This document shows positions 21,429 through 30,969 of a stretch of DNA of 31,007 nucleotides, in pieces. A model generated the notes under the pieces. It saw nothing but the letters and a program-made list of their open reading frames with translations, was not told the origin of the DNA and searched no databases. Source of the DNA: Reticulomyxa filosa (taxonomy: Eukaryota; Foraminifera; Reticulomyxidae). Both the position numbers and the translations under genes were made by a program. The stretch lies in NCBI GenBank assembly GCA_000512085.1, contig ASPP01023392.1, positions 1-31,007 of the forward strand. The letters run 5' to 3'. The stretch's first letter is position 1. Each line of letters starts with the position of its first letter.

Positions 21429-24400
21429 ATGACCGAAGGCGTAGATGTGGACAAATTTTTGGAAGAGAACGACTTATTAGACTTGAAAGAGTCATTTGTC
21501 GAAAAACAAGTTTCATTAGAAGAATTAGCCGACTTCACTAACTCAGAACTTACCGCGTTTGCCCGGGACCTACGTTGAGCTTTTTTTTTTTTTGTAATCA
21601 AAGTACAGGAAAGGAGTTGAGACAGGGAGAAAAAAAAGAGGGAATTTCAAAAAGTTGCAACGTGTATGTATGTTTGTAACAATATACAAAAAAAAAAATG
21701 ACCAAACGACAAAAAAAACAGAACTCGATGATGTACGAACAGCTGCATTTATCGCAGCCATTCGAAAGATAAAAGGGTCGAAGTCGACATCAACGTCGGC
21801 AATCGGCGAGCCGAATGTGTCATCGTCGGCACCAAGGGCAAAGAAGAGTGGTGTGGTGAGTGGGAATGCAGACTTGGTGCATTTGATAATATCTCCTCAA
21901 GAGCATGAGGCAATAACGAAATTGCACGAGCGATTCGACCAAACGAGCTCATTAGTTAAGCAGTTGGAGCAATCATTTGACACATTAAAGAAAAATGGTG
22001 AGTCGTGTCAACAAGACATTACCTCACGCATGGAACTAGTGTATAAGCAAGTCCAAGAGTGGCAAGCCAAGTTGTACGAAGCTGTCGACGCGATGAAAAA
22101 CCAAAAAATCGAAAGACTGCAGCAACAGTTGGATCAATTGAAAACCTATCGAGCTGAAGTCAACCAGGTTTTTACACGGACGCCAATATTCATTAGGGGG
22201 GGGGGGCATGTTACAAATGTTTTTTTTTTTAAAAAGGGTGTTTTTTTTTATAAAAAAAAAAAAGGGGAAGAACAAGTATCAAGAATTGATAGATGATCCA
22301 TCATTGGACGTGCAGTCTCGCAAAAAGCAGGTTGTGGAAATGGTGGACAAAATACTGGGAAGGTCAGAAATCCCGCTGCTGATGGTGACCCAGCCCAAAG
22401 TAGAGTTTGGCTGGAGCGAGCAATATTTGAACACTTTGTTGTCACACATTGTGATCAATGACTGCGATCAGCCTTTCCCTCCGTACGTTATCATCTCTGT
22501 GGTTCGATCCAGTTCGGTTGTAGTTGCGTCTTTTTTTTTTTTTTTTTAAAAAAAAAAGGAAATGCAATTCAAGTTCAATGTCGAACTTTTATCGATTGCA
22601 CTAACCAATCGTGTGATTGCTAGATGTAACGTTGTAAATGGGTTTGTGACACACTTTGTATGTATATGTGTATGCGGTGGATCTAGCTGCAAGTGTCAGT
22701 GGTCGCAGGAGAGTCTGGACGTGAGGTATTGGAATTTGCGGTGGAATACGCAGTGCTGCCAAGCGATGAAGCGAATGCAAATTCAAAGTCGAAGTCGAGC
22801 AGAGCAATCGATGATGGCTCTTCCTTTCGCAATCCTTCGGTCGGCTCCGAAGCGTTGCCACGATCTGGACCAAGTCGGTTGTTAGTCGCATCGAGTAGTC
22901 AGGCCAATGTGTCGGGCAAATCCAAAGGCAAGAGCAAAAAGAAAAAAGACGACGACTCTTCTTCGGAAGAGTCCAAGTCGGACAAGTCCTCGGAAGAAGA
23001 CAATGACGAGGACAACAGCAGCGAAAGCAGCAGCGAAGAGGAAAGCGACGAAAGCGGCAGCGACAAAGACAGCGACAAGTCGAGTGACAAATCGAGCGGA
23101 GACTCGGATGCTTCTGACAGCAGTACGGGGAAAAAAAAAAAAGCAAGAAAAAAAAGAGTGAAAAAGAGAGCGACCGACCTTCTCGACGAGTCAACCCTTC
23201 ACAAGTCGATGTGTTCAATGAAAAGCCTCGTGCAAGAAGTAAAAGCAACAGTGCAAGCTTGAGCGGTGGTCTTGCTGCTGAAGTTTTGTTTTGTGTATAT
23301 ACATATACATATATATATATGTATATGTATATGTATATATTTTGACTTTGCTTTTTTATAGTAGAATCATATGCTATATACTATGTATAAGGACATTGGT
23401 AGATACTTTAAAAAAAAAAATAATGATAATACATAAGGTTTCACCTCCTCATGACGACACAGCGGCAAATGAAAATGAAAGTGATGACGAAAAATTGGGT
23501 GACGAAGTAGAAGGCCCAACCGCAGGAAAGAATGAGGCGGAAAAGGGAAATGCAGAAGAAGAGAAGGACAAAGACAAGAAAGGGTCCCAGGCAGAATTGG
23601 AAGCAGACCCAATTAGTTTGAAATATGGACACTTAGACTTGTATTGGGAAAATGGTGGATCATTGGAGTTGTCTAGCAAAGAGGGAAAACGGGCATTGCT
23701 GAAACCCAGTGAAATCGACAAATCGAATGAAAAAGCTGTGGCGAAGATCCCGCCCAACGCTCTTACCTATGAGTTTGTGTTGAAAGGAATGAAAGATGAT
23801 CGAAGTTATTTGGTACGATCCCGAGCTCGAAATAAATCGGGCTGGGGAGAATACAGTCCACCCATCGAAATATTGACAGAAAAAATGGAAATCGACAGCA
23901 AGATTTTAAAAGCAGGAGAAAAGGAAATATTAATGGGCTGGCTGCCAAAAAAATATCAAGGAAGAAAATTAAAACTTCTTTTCAGAGCAAGCAAAAAAGG
24001 ATTTGCTAGTACTGCTTTCCATGCCAAGTGTGACAACAAAGGTTTGTATTTGTATTTGTGTTGTGTGTATATGAGAGAGAGAGAGAAAAAACGTTTTTTT
24101 TTAAAAAAAAAGGATACATTAGCATAGAAAACTCATTTCAAATAACAAAAACATTGGAATATATTGCATTTCTTTACAATGTATACAGGCCCAACGATAG
24201 CTGTGATAAAGGCAAAAAGTGGCAATGTTTTTGGTGGATTTACTACTGTCCCTTGGGGAATGAGCAATACTTATCGCTTTGATAAATACGCTTTTATCTT
24301 CATGCTGCGTAAAAAAGAAAGCAAAAAAAAGAAAAAAGATAAACCTTCCAAAAAAAAGAAAAGAGATAATGAACCTCCGGTGAAATGGAAAGTCACAAAC

Positions 24401-24732
24401 ACTGCCAACGCAGTTTATCATGGAAGCACTTATGGGCCAACCTTTGGTATGTATCATATTTACACAGAATTCAATTACAAACAACATTACCATATTGTGT
24501 ACACTGTATTTCGTCCTCTCTTTGAGAAAAAAAGTCAATAATGTGTATGTGTATTTTTTTTTTATTTAAAGGCGGTGGATTTGACTTTTATCTGTGCAGC
24601 AATTGTGACACAACTGGAAGCAGCTATGCTAATGCAGGAAACTCATATGCTTGTCCCCGTGACCAAAATCTTTTGGCTGGAACTTATAACTTCTTAGTTT
24701 CTGAATATGAAGTTTACGAACTCAAAAAATAA
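21429..24732 (+). CDS. SAM - coiled-coil - FN3 - TLDc multidomain protein
   Basis: Eight exons (21429-21573, 21722-22167, 22265-22486, 22559-22625, 22694-23282, 23438-24041, 24189-24446, 24572-24732) give about 830 residues with consistent phases. Domains: SAM (about 3-65, with FLEENDLLDLKESF and FARDLQLDDVR), a low-complexity linker, a coiled coil (about 105-205), an unrecognised globular part (about 205-330) with LSVVAGESGREVLEF, a Ser/Glu/Asp/Lys-rich stretch, FN3 (about 550-635, RNKSGWGEYSPP), and a TLDc domain to the end (FRASKKGFASTAFHAKCDN, GNVFGGFTTVPW, YGPTFGGGFDFYLC, LAGTYNFLVSEYEVYEL). SAM and FN3 suggest a protein-binding scaffold. TLDc domains occur in oxidation-resistance and V-ATPase-regulating proteins. 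A lysine-rich insert splits TLDc. One A must be added at 23131-23142. Two separate genes split at 23283-23437 are the alternative. Confidence 0.8.
22908..23200 (+). repeat. Coding low-complexity Ser/Asp/Glu/Lys tract
   Basis: Within exon 5 of the TLDc gene, the DNA repeats triplets such as AGC, GAC, GAA and TCG, encoding acidic-serine clusters followed by a lysine-rich segment. It resembles casein-kinase-2-type phospho-acceptor tracts and is expected to be disordered. Confidence 0.8.
23294..23340. repeat. ATATAC/GTATAT microsatellite in an intron
   Basis: A TA-rich run with interspersed C and G (GTATATACATATAC, then GTATATGTATATG) lies inside the intron 23283-23437. Its two halves are inversely repeated, so it can fold back. 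Similar repeats lie in introns at 27807-27842 and 30192-30230. Confidence 0.8.
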
Positions 24733-25120
24733 AAAACTTATTATTGGGGGAAACAGCTTTAAAAAACAAAAAAAATACATATTTGTTGTTTAAATGAAAC
24801 ACTTGCTGTACATTGTGATATTCCTTTGGATTTTTTGTTATTGCTGCTTTGAACAGCGTAAAGCGTTTCAGACACAAACATTAATTTCTTGTCTACTCCT
24901 TGAAAAATCAGCATTTTACACAAAAATATTATACTTTATAATTTTCTATTTTTTAAAATCCAAAAAAAAAAGTGATTTGAGTAAATATTTCAAAATGGAA
25001 AGTTTGGTGCGTGCAAAAATAGTGACATAAGTTGCAGAGATTTTGTGATGTGTTTTTTAAAAATAACAAAAAAAAGGGGCAAAAAAAAGAGGGAAAAAAA
25101 AGGAAAAAAGAATTATCGAT
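24733..25120. other. Spacer between TLDc and PEP mutase genes
   Basis: AAAAATAAAAAAC directly after the TLDc stop may serve as a polyadenylation signal. A 78-codon hydrophobic plus-strand frame (24794-25030) has no recognisable domain; I do not call it. A purine-rich A/G run (about 25070-25110) precedes the PEP mutase ATG. Confidence 0.5.
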
Positions 25121-26205
25121 ATGTTTTCAAAAAATTCTAGCTTGCTCCAACCAGTTTTCTCGAGTTTTCGTTGTTTTTCAACACGTGCACGACCGCCAAC
25201 AAAAACAGCGACGAAAACAAATGAGTTGAGAAAAACCACGCAATTGAAGAGAATGCTGGAAAGCCCGCAGCTGGAATATATAATGGAGGCCCACAGTGGA
25301 CTGAGTGCAAAAATAGTGGAAAATGCAGGCTTCAAAGGTATTTGGGCAAGTGGATTGTCTCTGTCAGCGAAGCTGGGTGTGCGTGACAACAATGAGGCCA
25401 GTTGGACACAAGTATTGGAAATGTTAGAATTTATGAGCGACGCCAGCAGCATTCCAATTTTGTTGGATGGCGACACGGGCTACGGTAACTTCAACAATGC
25501 GCGCAGATTGGTGCGCAAACTGGAGCAGCGCAATATCGCAGGCGTGTGTCTCGAGGATAAACTGTTTCCGAAAACAAACTCGTTTATCGAAAAAGAGGGC
25601 GGGCAGCCGTTGGCAGATCCAATGGAGTTTGCATTGAAGCTGAAGGCGTGCAAAGAAACACAATCTGACCCTGATTTTGTGGTAAGTTAGTTATTTATTA
25701 AAAAAAAAAAAAAAAAAGAACTAAACACATGTATTTGTGCGGTGGGTGTGATGTGCACATTACAAAGGTCGTTGCTCGGTGTGAAGCCTTCATTGCAGGA
25801 TGGGGCTTAGACGAAATGCTCCAACGAGCCAAGTTGTATGCCGATCACGGTGCGGACGCAATTTTGGTTCATAGCAAACGATCCGACGATGCTGAGATTG
25901 AAGCCTTTATGAAAAAATGGGACGGCAGAAAACCCGTGGTCATTGTGCCCACCAAATACTACAAAACGCCGACCAAGAAATTTCAAGATATGGGCGTCTC
26001 TTTGGTCATTTGGGCAAATCACAATCTCAGGGCCAGCATTAAGGCCATGCAACATGTGTCCAAACGCATTTACGAAGAACAGTCCCTGCTGGGAGTCGAA
26101 ACGGACAAACTGTTGGTCTCCGTTAATGATGTATTTAATTTGACTGGTGAACCTGAACTGGAAGAGGCAGAAAAAAGATATCTGCCTACTCAGAAATTAA
26201 AATAA
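25121..26205 (+). CDS. pepM: Phosphoenolpyruvate phosphomutase (PEP mutase)
   Basis: Two exons (25121-25681, 25768-26205; 86-nt intron with GTAAGT donor) encode 332 residues. The enzyme rearranges phosphoenolpyruvate to phosphonopyruvate, forming the C-P bond that starts phosphonate biosynthesis. The diagnostic loop [11 protein letters not shown] (145-155) separates PEP mutases from isocitrate and methylisocitrate lyases. Also present are [59 protein letters not shown] and [16 protein letters not shown], closely like the mollusc enzyme. The first 25-30 residues are basic, Ser/Phe-rich and free of acidic residues, as in a mitochondrial targeting peptide. The stop codon overlaps AATAAA (26201-26206). 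No phosphonopyruvate decarboxylase gene is in the window. Confidence 0.97.
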
Positions 26206-26628
26206 ACTTTTTTTCTTCCTCCTCTTTTTGTTATTTATTTTTTGTTTTGTTTGCCTTTGTTTGCTTTGTTCATTAAATTCCTCACAAGTGCAAGGGCTTA
26301 TTTTTCTCTCTGCTTACTTTCAAAATATTACGTACTTTTCTTATACTCTCACATCTGAAATATTCCGATCATTAAAAATCGCACCATTTCGATTTTTGAG
26401 TTTCACACAATTTTTACACAGCGACTTTCTTCCAACATTCTTTTGGAACAATCAAAGCAAAGTCGTCGTATACACAATTTGGAAAAAAATTTTTATGTTC
26501 GATTTCTGTGTAAAATTTCTAGAAATTTTAGGGACGGTGATGACGAAAAGTCGTCTTTTGTTCTAAATTTCCTTCGGGTTGTTCCTTGGAGCTGAACCAA
26601 AAAGAAGTTCAATCTCAAAAAAATAAAA
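26206..26628. other. Spacer between PEP mutase and PLP-enzyme genes
   Basis: A T-rich left part, then mixed sequence. A 112-codon plus-strand frame (26228-26566) is Phe/Leu-rich and has no domain, so it is treated as noise. The promoter of the PLP-enzyme gene should lie here. Confidence 0.5.
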
Positions 26629-28365
26629 ATGTTTTTTGTGAAAAAGCTGTTAAGTGAGTTAGCGAAAATTTTCCTCTCCCAACATCGTCAACGCCTAACA
26701 GTAGTAGTGCTATTAGTAGCAGGTGGCGTGTTGTTAAATCATTGGAAAAAAATTAAAAAGAAAGCAGGAAAAAACTGGGGCCGAGTGAAAGAAGCATGGA
26801 ACTATATGAAATTAAAACAGATGGTGTTGAACCCAAAAAATGAGATCAAAGTGCCATGTATGATAGTTGATTTGGACATATTTGATGAGAATATCCAAAG
26901 TTTGTGTGGCATTGCAAACAAATATGGGAAGAGTTTGCGTTTGGCAAGTTGAGACCCAAAAAAAAGTGAAATGAGCAAGCAAACAAACAAATAAACAAAA
27001 AATATTAACAAACAAAACAGCAAAATCAATTCGTTGTCCTTATTTGATAAAACGTGCATATGACAAAAGCAATGGAGTATGTCAAGGTCTAATGTGTTAC
27101 AGTGTGTTTGAAGCCAAGCTACTATACGAAATGTACGGTGACGCGTTTGATAAGAATTATTTAATTGCATATCCAACATTACAAAAACAAGACATCGAAT
27201 GTGCATTTGAACTGACTCAAAAAGATGTGTGTATAATATTAATGATTGACAGTGGCGAGCATATTCAAAAGATTGAAAGTGTGTGTCAAGAGTACATAGA
27301 CAGCACTGAAAACAAACACGAAGCAAGCCAATCCAAACTCAATCCAATTCGTTTGTGTTTGGACTTGGATATGAGTTATCAAGTATTGGGAGGACTCTTT
27401 TCAATCGGCGCACACCGAAGTCGCACGCGTGATTCAAAGGACATTTTTGCAATGGCAAGTTCTTTGGACAAATGCAAGCACGTGCAATTGATTGGAGTGA
27501 TGGGATATGAAGCCCATATTGCCGGTGTTACCGACAACAATCCTTTCTTTCATATCCCCAGTTGCATTGTGCAGGCACTCAAGCTTATTTTTTGGCAACA
27601 GTGTCGCGATAAAAGACAAAAGTTGATTGAAACACTCCAATCCGTGTATAGCAATTACCCATTTGACTCAGCCGCAAAAACGCAACATTCTCATCATGGT
27701 CATGATCATCACCATCATGATCATGCTTTTCCTAAGATTGATTTGAAATTTGTCAATGGTGGCGGCACTGGTTTGATTTTTTTAAAAAAAAATTATTTTT
27801 ATGTTATCTGTGTATATATGTATATGTATACGTATGTATGTGTGAACTTTTTAATATTAGGCAATTTGGAAATGTCTTGCAAAGATGTTTATGTCACTGA
27901 AGTAACTGCAGGGAGTGGGCTAATACAATCACAGATTTTTGATTACTTTGTTTCCAATAACTGCTTGCCTGCTGCTTGCTTTGCTTTGCAGGTCACTCGG
28001 ATCCATTCTCCCACCTTCTTGCTTGACCGTGGCTTCATTTGCTGTCAGAGCGGTGGGTTTATTGCCAGTGGAAACATCTCTTTGGATAAACAACCCGTTG
28101 TTTTTTACCTGATGATCAAATGCTGACGCCTTTTCCTGATGAAGGCTTTGGTGAAGTTCAGACGCCTTTGTCTTGCAAAAACCCATTGTTTTTTGATCTT
28201 GGTGATCCTATTTTTGTTCGATCTGCGAAGGCGGGCGAAATAGCAGAACATTTCACTCATTACATTTTGAAGCACAACAGTGCTGAATTGTTTTTGGTCG
28301 ATCAAAATGACCTACAATCATTTCGAGTTCCCACCTATCGCGGTTTAGGACATGTCTTTTATTGA
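26629..28365 (+). CDS. Fold-type III PLP enzyme, amino-acid deaminase/aldolase (alanine-racemase N-domain) family
   Basis: Three exons (26629-26947, 27021-27770, 27861-28365; introns 73 and 90 nt) encode about 524 residues. Conserved blocks: VPCMIVDLD, ATKSIRC spliced across intron 1 with Lys108 as the likely Schiff-base lysine, GLMCYS, MIDSGEH, GVMGYEAHIAG, FVNGGGTGN, VTEVTAGSG, FGEVQTPL, GDPIFVRSAKAGE and VPTYRGLGHVF. They match a bacterial family related to D-threonine aldolase and D-serine dehydratase; the substrate is not known. Unusual are an N-terminal hydrophobic anchor (about 22-37) and a His-rich loop (329-341, HSHHGHDHHHHDH). Intron 2 is stopless and divisible by three. One T must be added in the T6 run 28101-28106 to join the last 90 codons. 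A partial duplicate of the 3' end lies at 11221-11366. Confidence 0.9.
27771..27860 (+). other. Stopless 90-nt intron in the PLP-enzyme gene
   Basis: GTTTGA donor, T and A runs, a TATATG-type repeat and a TTAATATTAG acceptor. Splicing restores GGGTGNLE in a phosphate-binding glycine loop. Unspliced it remains open and would insert 30 aromatic residues, so simple ORF calls merge it into the protein. Confidence 0.85.
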
Positions 28366-28784
28366 CTAGTTTTTTTTTAGTGAACTACGGACCACTTTTG
28401 GACTGAATTTTAATACTTCAACTTACAATTTTGACTTGACAAGCAAGATGTAGCAAGAAAAGTACGTCGGTTTATAATTATTGTACCATATTTAAAAAGA
28501 TTTCAAATTTGTCCAGAGCTTTTGAAGTGGTCTGCAGTTGAATGAGGACGGTGATAAAAAAAGTTAAGTTTTTGAATAGTTATAAGGAGAATTCAATGAA
28601 AGAAACAAAAACTTTGTTGACTTCAAAATGATCTGAAGCTCAAGAAAACCACACTTAAGAAACGACTTCTCTGTGTGAAAACAAAACAACTGCTTTTTTT
28701 TTTAAAAAAAACCGTTAAAAGCAATGCCATAATGAGAATGGCTCTTGATCCTTGCGACAAGAATCTTTTTTTCCTTTTGTTTTA
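28366..28784. other. Convergent AT-rich spacer
   Basis: This holds the 3' flanks of the PLP-enzyme (+) and NBR1-like (-) genes. The left end is shared with the duplicate at 11320-11366. A T10-A8 inverted run (28694-28711) could form a hairpin. Nothing coding. Confidence 0.5.
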
Positions 28785-30966
28785 CTAATTCAGTAATTCT
28801 GCCAATACATCATTGACATCTCCCTTTTTGTCAATAAGTAATCTTTTGATGAGTTCAATATCAGTAAAACCCATACCTGCGATATTGCGGCCCTCACTTG
28901 CATATTTAAACGTGCCCCAAACATCGTTGACCACCGGTACTGGTTTCTCTTCTTTGGGCTTTTCTTCCTGTTTAGGTTGCGCAACATCTTTCTTGTCGTT
29001 ATGTGGCTGCTCAATCGATTGTTTTTCTTGAGCACAGATCAGACACAAATCATATCCATTGGGATGAACTTCTGACAAGTTTGAAACACAATGGAAAATG
29101 GGGTCATTGGACAAGCAATCCACTCCGCACGAGTCACAGTTGACCTCAACATTCTCACAATACGCAATCATTGGACTTGTTTCGACCATTGGCACACCAC
29201 AAATGCAGACGCAATTTTGTTCGTTTTTGTTTTTGCCTTCGTGTTCATGTTCCTGTTTGGGCTCTTTTTCATCCGTGTTTTCATTGGCATGTTGCTTATC
29301 ATTTTGGTTTTCCTTTTCCTTTTGTTGTTCGTCTTTATTTTGGTCTTGAATTTCATTTTTATTTTCATTTTCATGTTTATTTTCCTTTTTGTTTTGGTTT
29401 TCGTTTTGATTTTCGTTTTGGCCTTCATTACTATTTTCTTTTTCCTTCGGTTCGACAATAGGTACGTCCGTTTCCTCAACAGCGTTTACCTCTGCGCACA
29501 ATAGCGGCCCAAAACTTTCTCCATTCTTTTGTAAGCGAAAGTAGGTGGAAAAGTATCCGGTGACAGGAGCTTGAAGGACGACAGAGACCGTGGTAATTTC
29601 TCCAGGTTTGGTATTTGCGACTGCGTATCGTTGTTCTAACGCCAAGCTTGAGTTCCCTCGCACAAATGCTAATGTCACGTCATCCCCCCATTCGTCTTCT
29701 CCATTGTTTTTTAGAGTCCATTTCTTTTGGACGATCGTTTTCGCAAATGTAAATATCGGTTCGTCATGTTTGTCCTTTATCCACGATGCATTCAAACGTG
29801 TAGAGTTGCCCGACGCGTTGTTGTTTTGAGAGCATTCAAAAGACTGATCATGGCCATGACCATGACCATGACCATGACCACGACCACGACCACGACCACG
29901 ACCGTGGCCAAAGCCATGCCAAGGATTGCGTTGGCCTGGACAGCATCCCGACGGGCCTGCAAAGTCAGGTCCGGGTCTTTTTCTTCTATGATAAGAAGTT
30001 TCCATTTTCATGAAAGTGTGTTCTGGGTCGTGGCTTTTCAGTTCTTCGCATTTGGAGCACAAGTCGAAATTTGGACAGATCAGGCATTTAAAGCGAGCGC
30101 CGGTGATGGGCGAAGTTCCACATTCATCACAAGACACTCCATAATGAACTGCAGGACCTTCGCTTTGTGGCTGTCCAATTTCATTGGGTAGGTATATACA
30201 CATATATGTATACATATGCATACATAAATACGTAGGCCCTAAAAAAAAAAAAAAGGTATAGCCAATTTTACCAGAAGGAAGTCGAAGTTACTCGTGGAAA
30301 AAAATCTCATTGGATTCCAAATTTGTTCCGTCGCTTGCTCGGTTTTTTGGGAAGTCAAGGACGATGTTATTGCATTTAATATGGTGGACACCACGGACAA
30401 GATATTTTCCTCCTCTGTGTATCAACACATACAAAAAAAAAAAAGTCAAACAAAAATCATTGACAAAAGAAAATTAACTACTATTTTTTTTTTTTTTTGA
30501 ACTACTTGAAAAAAAAAAACTCAACTCATCATCAACAACAAAGGCGAATAAGGTGAAAGTCTTTCCAGCCAAGATGGTAACACTGGCTTGATTTTTTGGA
30601 AAAATTCGTGGGTAACAATTGGGGCGTACTTTTCGTCACTTATCACTGATTCCAACAGTTCTGCCAAAGTCACTTGGCTGTCCGTATTTGCGCGCATTGC
30701 TGTTACCATCTCTCGCGCCAATTCTGGAATCAGTCGTCTCACATCTTCGTTCAACAAGAAATCCAATGCTGGTTTGCAACTAATTTAATTAATTTAATTT
30801 AATTTTTTTTTATTTTTTTTTTTTTTATTTTTTATTTTTTTTATTAGTTAAAAAAAAAAAAAATTTACTTCTTTTCGTTAGTCTCTGATTTTTGACTTTG
30901 CGGTTGAGATTTTTTACTCTCACTTTCTTTTTCTTTCTCATTGATTGAGTCTTGCTCATGACCTCG
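28785..30966 (-). CDS. NBR1: NBR1-like selective autophagy receptor, 5' partial
   Basis: Four minus-strand exons (30966-30869, 30779-30526, 30414-30272, 30170-28785; introns 89, 111 and 101 nt) read in phase for 626 residues; the 5' end is outside the window. Order: a charged N-terminal part, an unrecognised helical region (about 34-120), a ZZ zinc finger (about 176-217: CDEC, CLIC, CSKC, then His), a Gly-Arg/Gly-His repeat, the FW (four-tryptophan) domain (about 292-395: NASW, KKWTLKNNGEDEWGDDV), a Glu/Asn/Lys-rich tract, a second ZZ-like Cys cluster (about 503-547) and a C-terminal UBA domain (about 584-626: GMGFTDIELIKRLLIDKKGD). ZZ, FW and UBA together define NBR1-type receptors that link ubiquitinated cargo to autophagosomes. 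A PB1 domain, if present, would be upstream. The second ZZ is extra compared with human NBR1. Confidence 0.88.
29210..29455 (-). repeat. Asn/Glu/Lys/Gln-rich coding repeat in NBR1-like gene
   Basis: On the minus strand, degenerate AAT/GAA/CAA/AAA triplet repeats encode a tract of NEN, QNK and KEN units between the FW domain and the second zinc finger. It is expected to be disordered. The repeat also creates long antisense open frames rich in Phe and Leu that are not genes. Confidence 0.85.
29849..29908 (-). repeat. Six-base tandem repeat coding GH/GR dipeptides
   Basis: On the plus strand CATGAC repeats are followed by CACGAC repeats, each about four copies. On the minus strand they encode Gly-Arg then Gly-His dipeptides in the linker between ZZ and FW. 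The change from one unit to the other by a single base suggests expansion followed by homogenisation. Confidence 0.9.
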
Positions 30967-30968
30967 CT

Positions 30969-30969
<1 letters not shown>

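Noticed and set aside
22601-23248. 215-codon minus-strand frame
   Set aside because: It is antisense to the Ser/Asp/Glu/Lys coding tract of the TLDc gene. It is made of Leu, Ser, Cys and Arg runs and has no recognisable motif.
24794-25030. 78-codon hydrophobic plus-strand frame
   Set aside because: Composition (Phe, Ile, Leu, Lys, Tyr) is what AT-rich spacer gives by chance, and there is no domain.
26228-26566. 112-codon plus-strand frame after PEP mutase
   Set aside because: It is Phe/Leu/Ser-rich without a domain, and its listed start directly follows the previous stop in a T-rich 3' flank.
29091-29504. Long plus-strand open frames opposite the NBR1-like gene, up to 137 codons
   Set aside because: They are antisense shadows of the Asn/Glu/Lys repeat, giving repeated Phe, Val and Leu without a domain. 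The minus-strand frame has ZZ, FW and UBA motifs.
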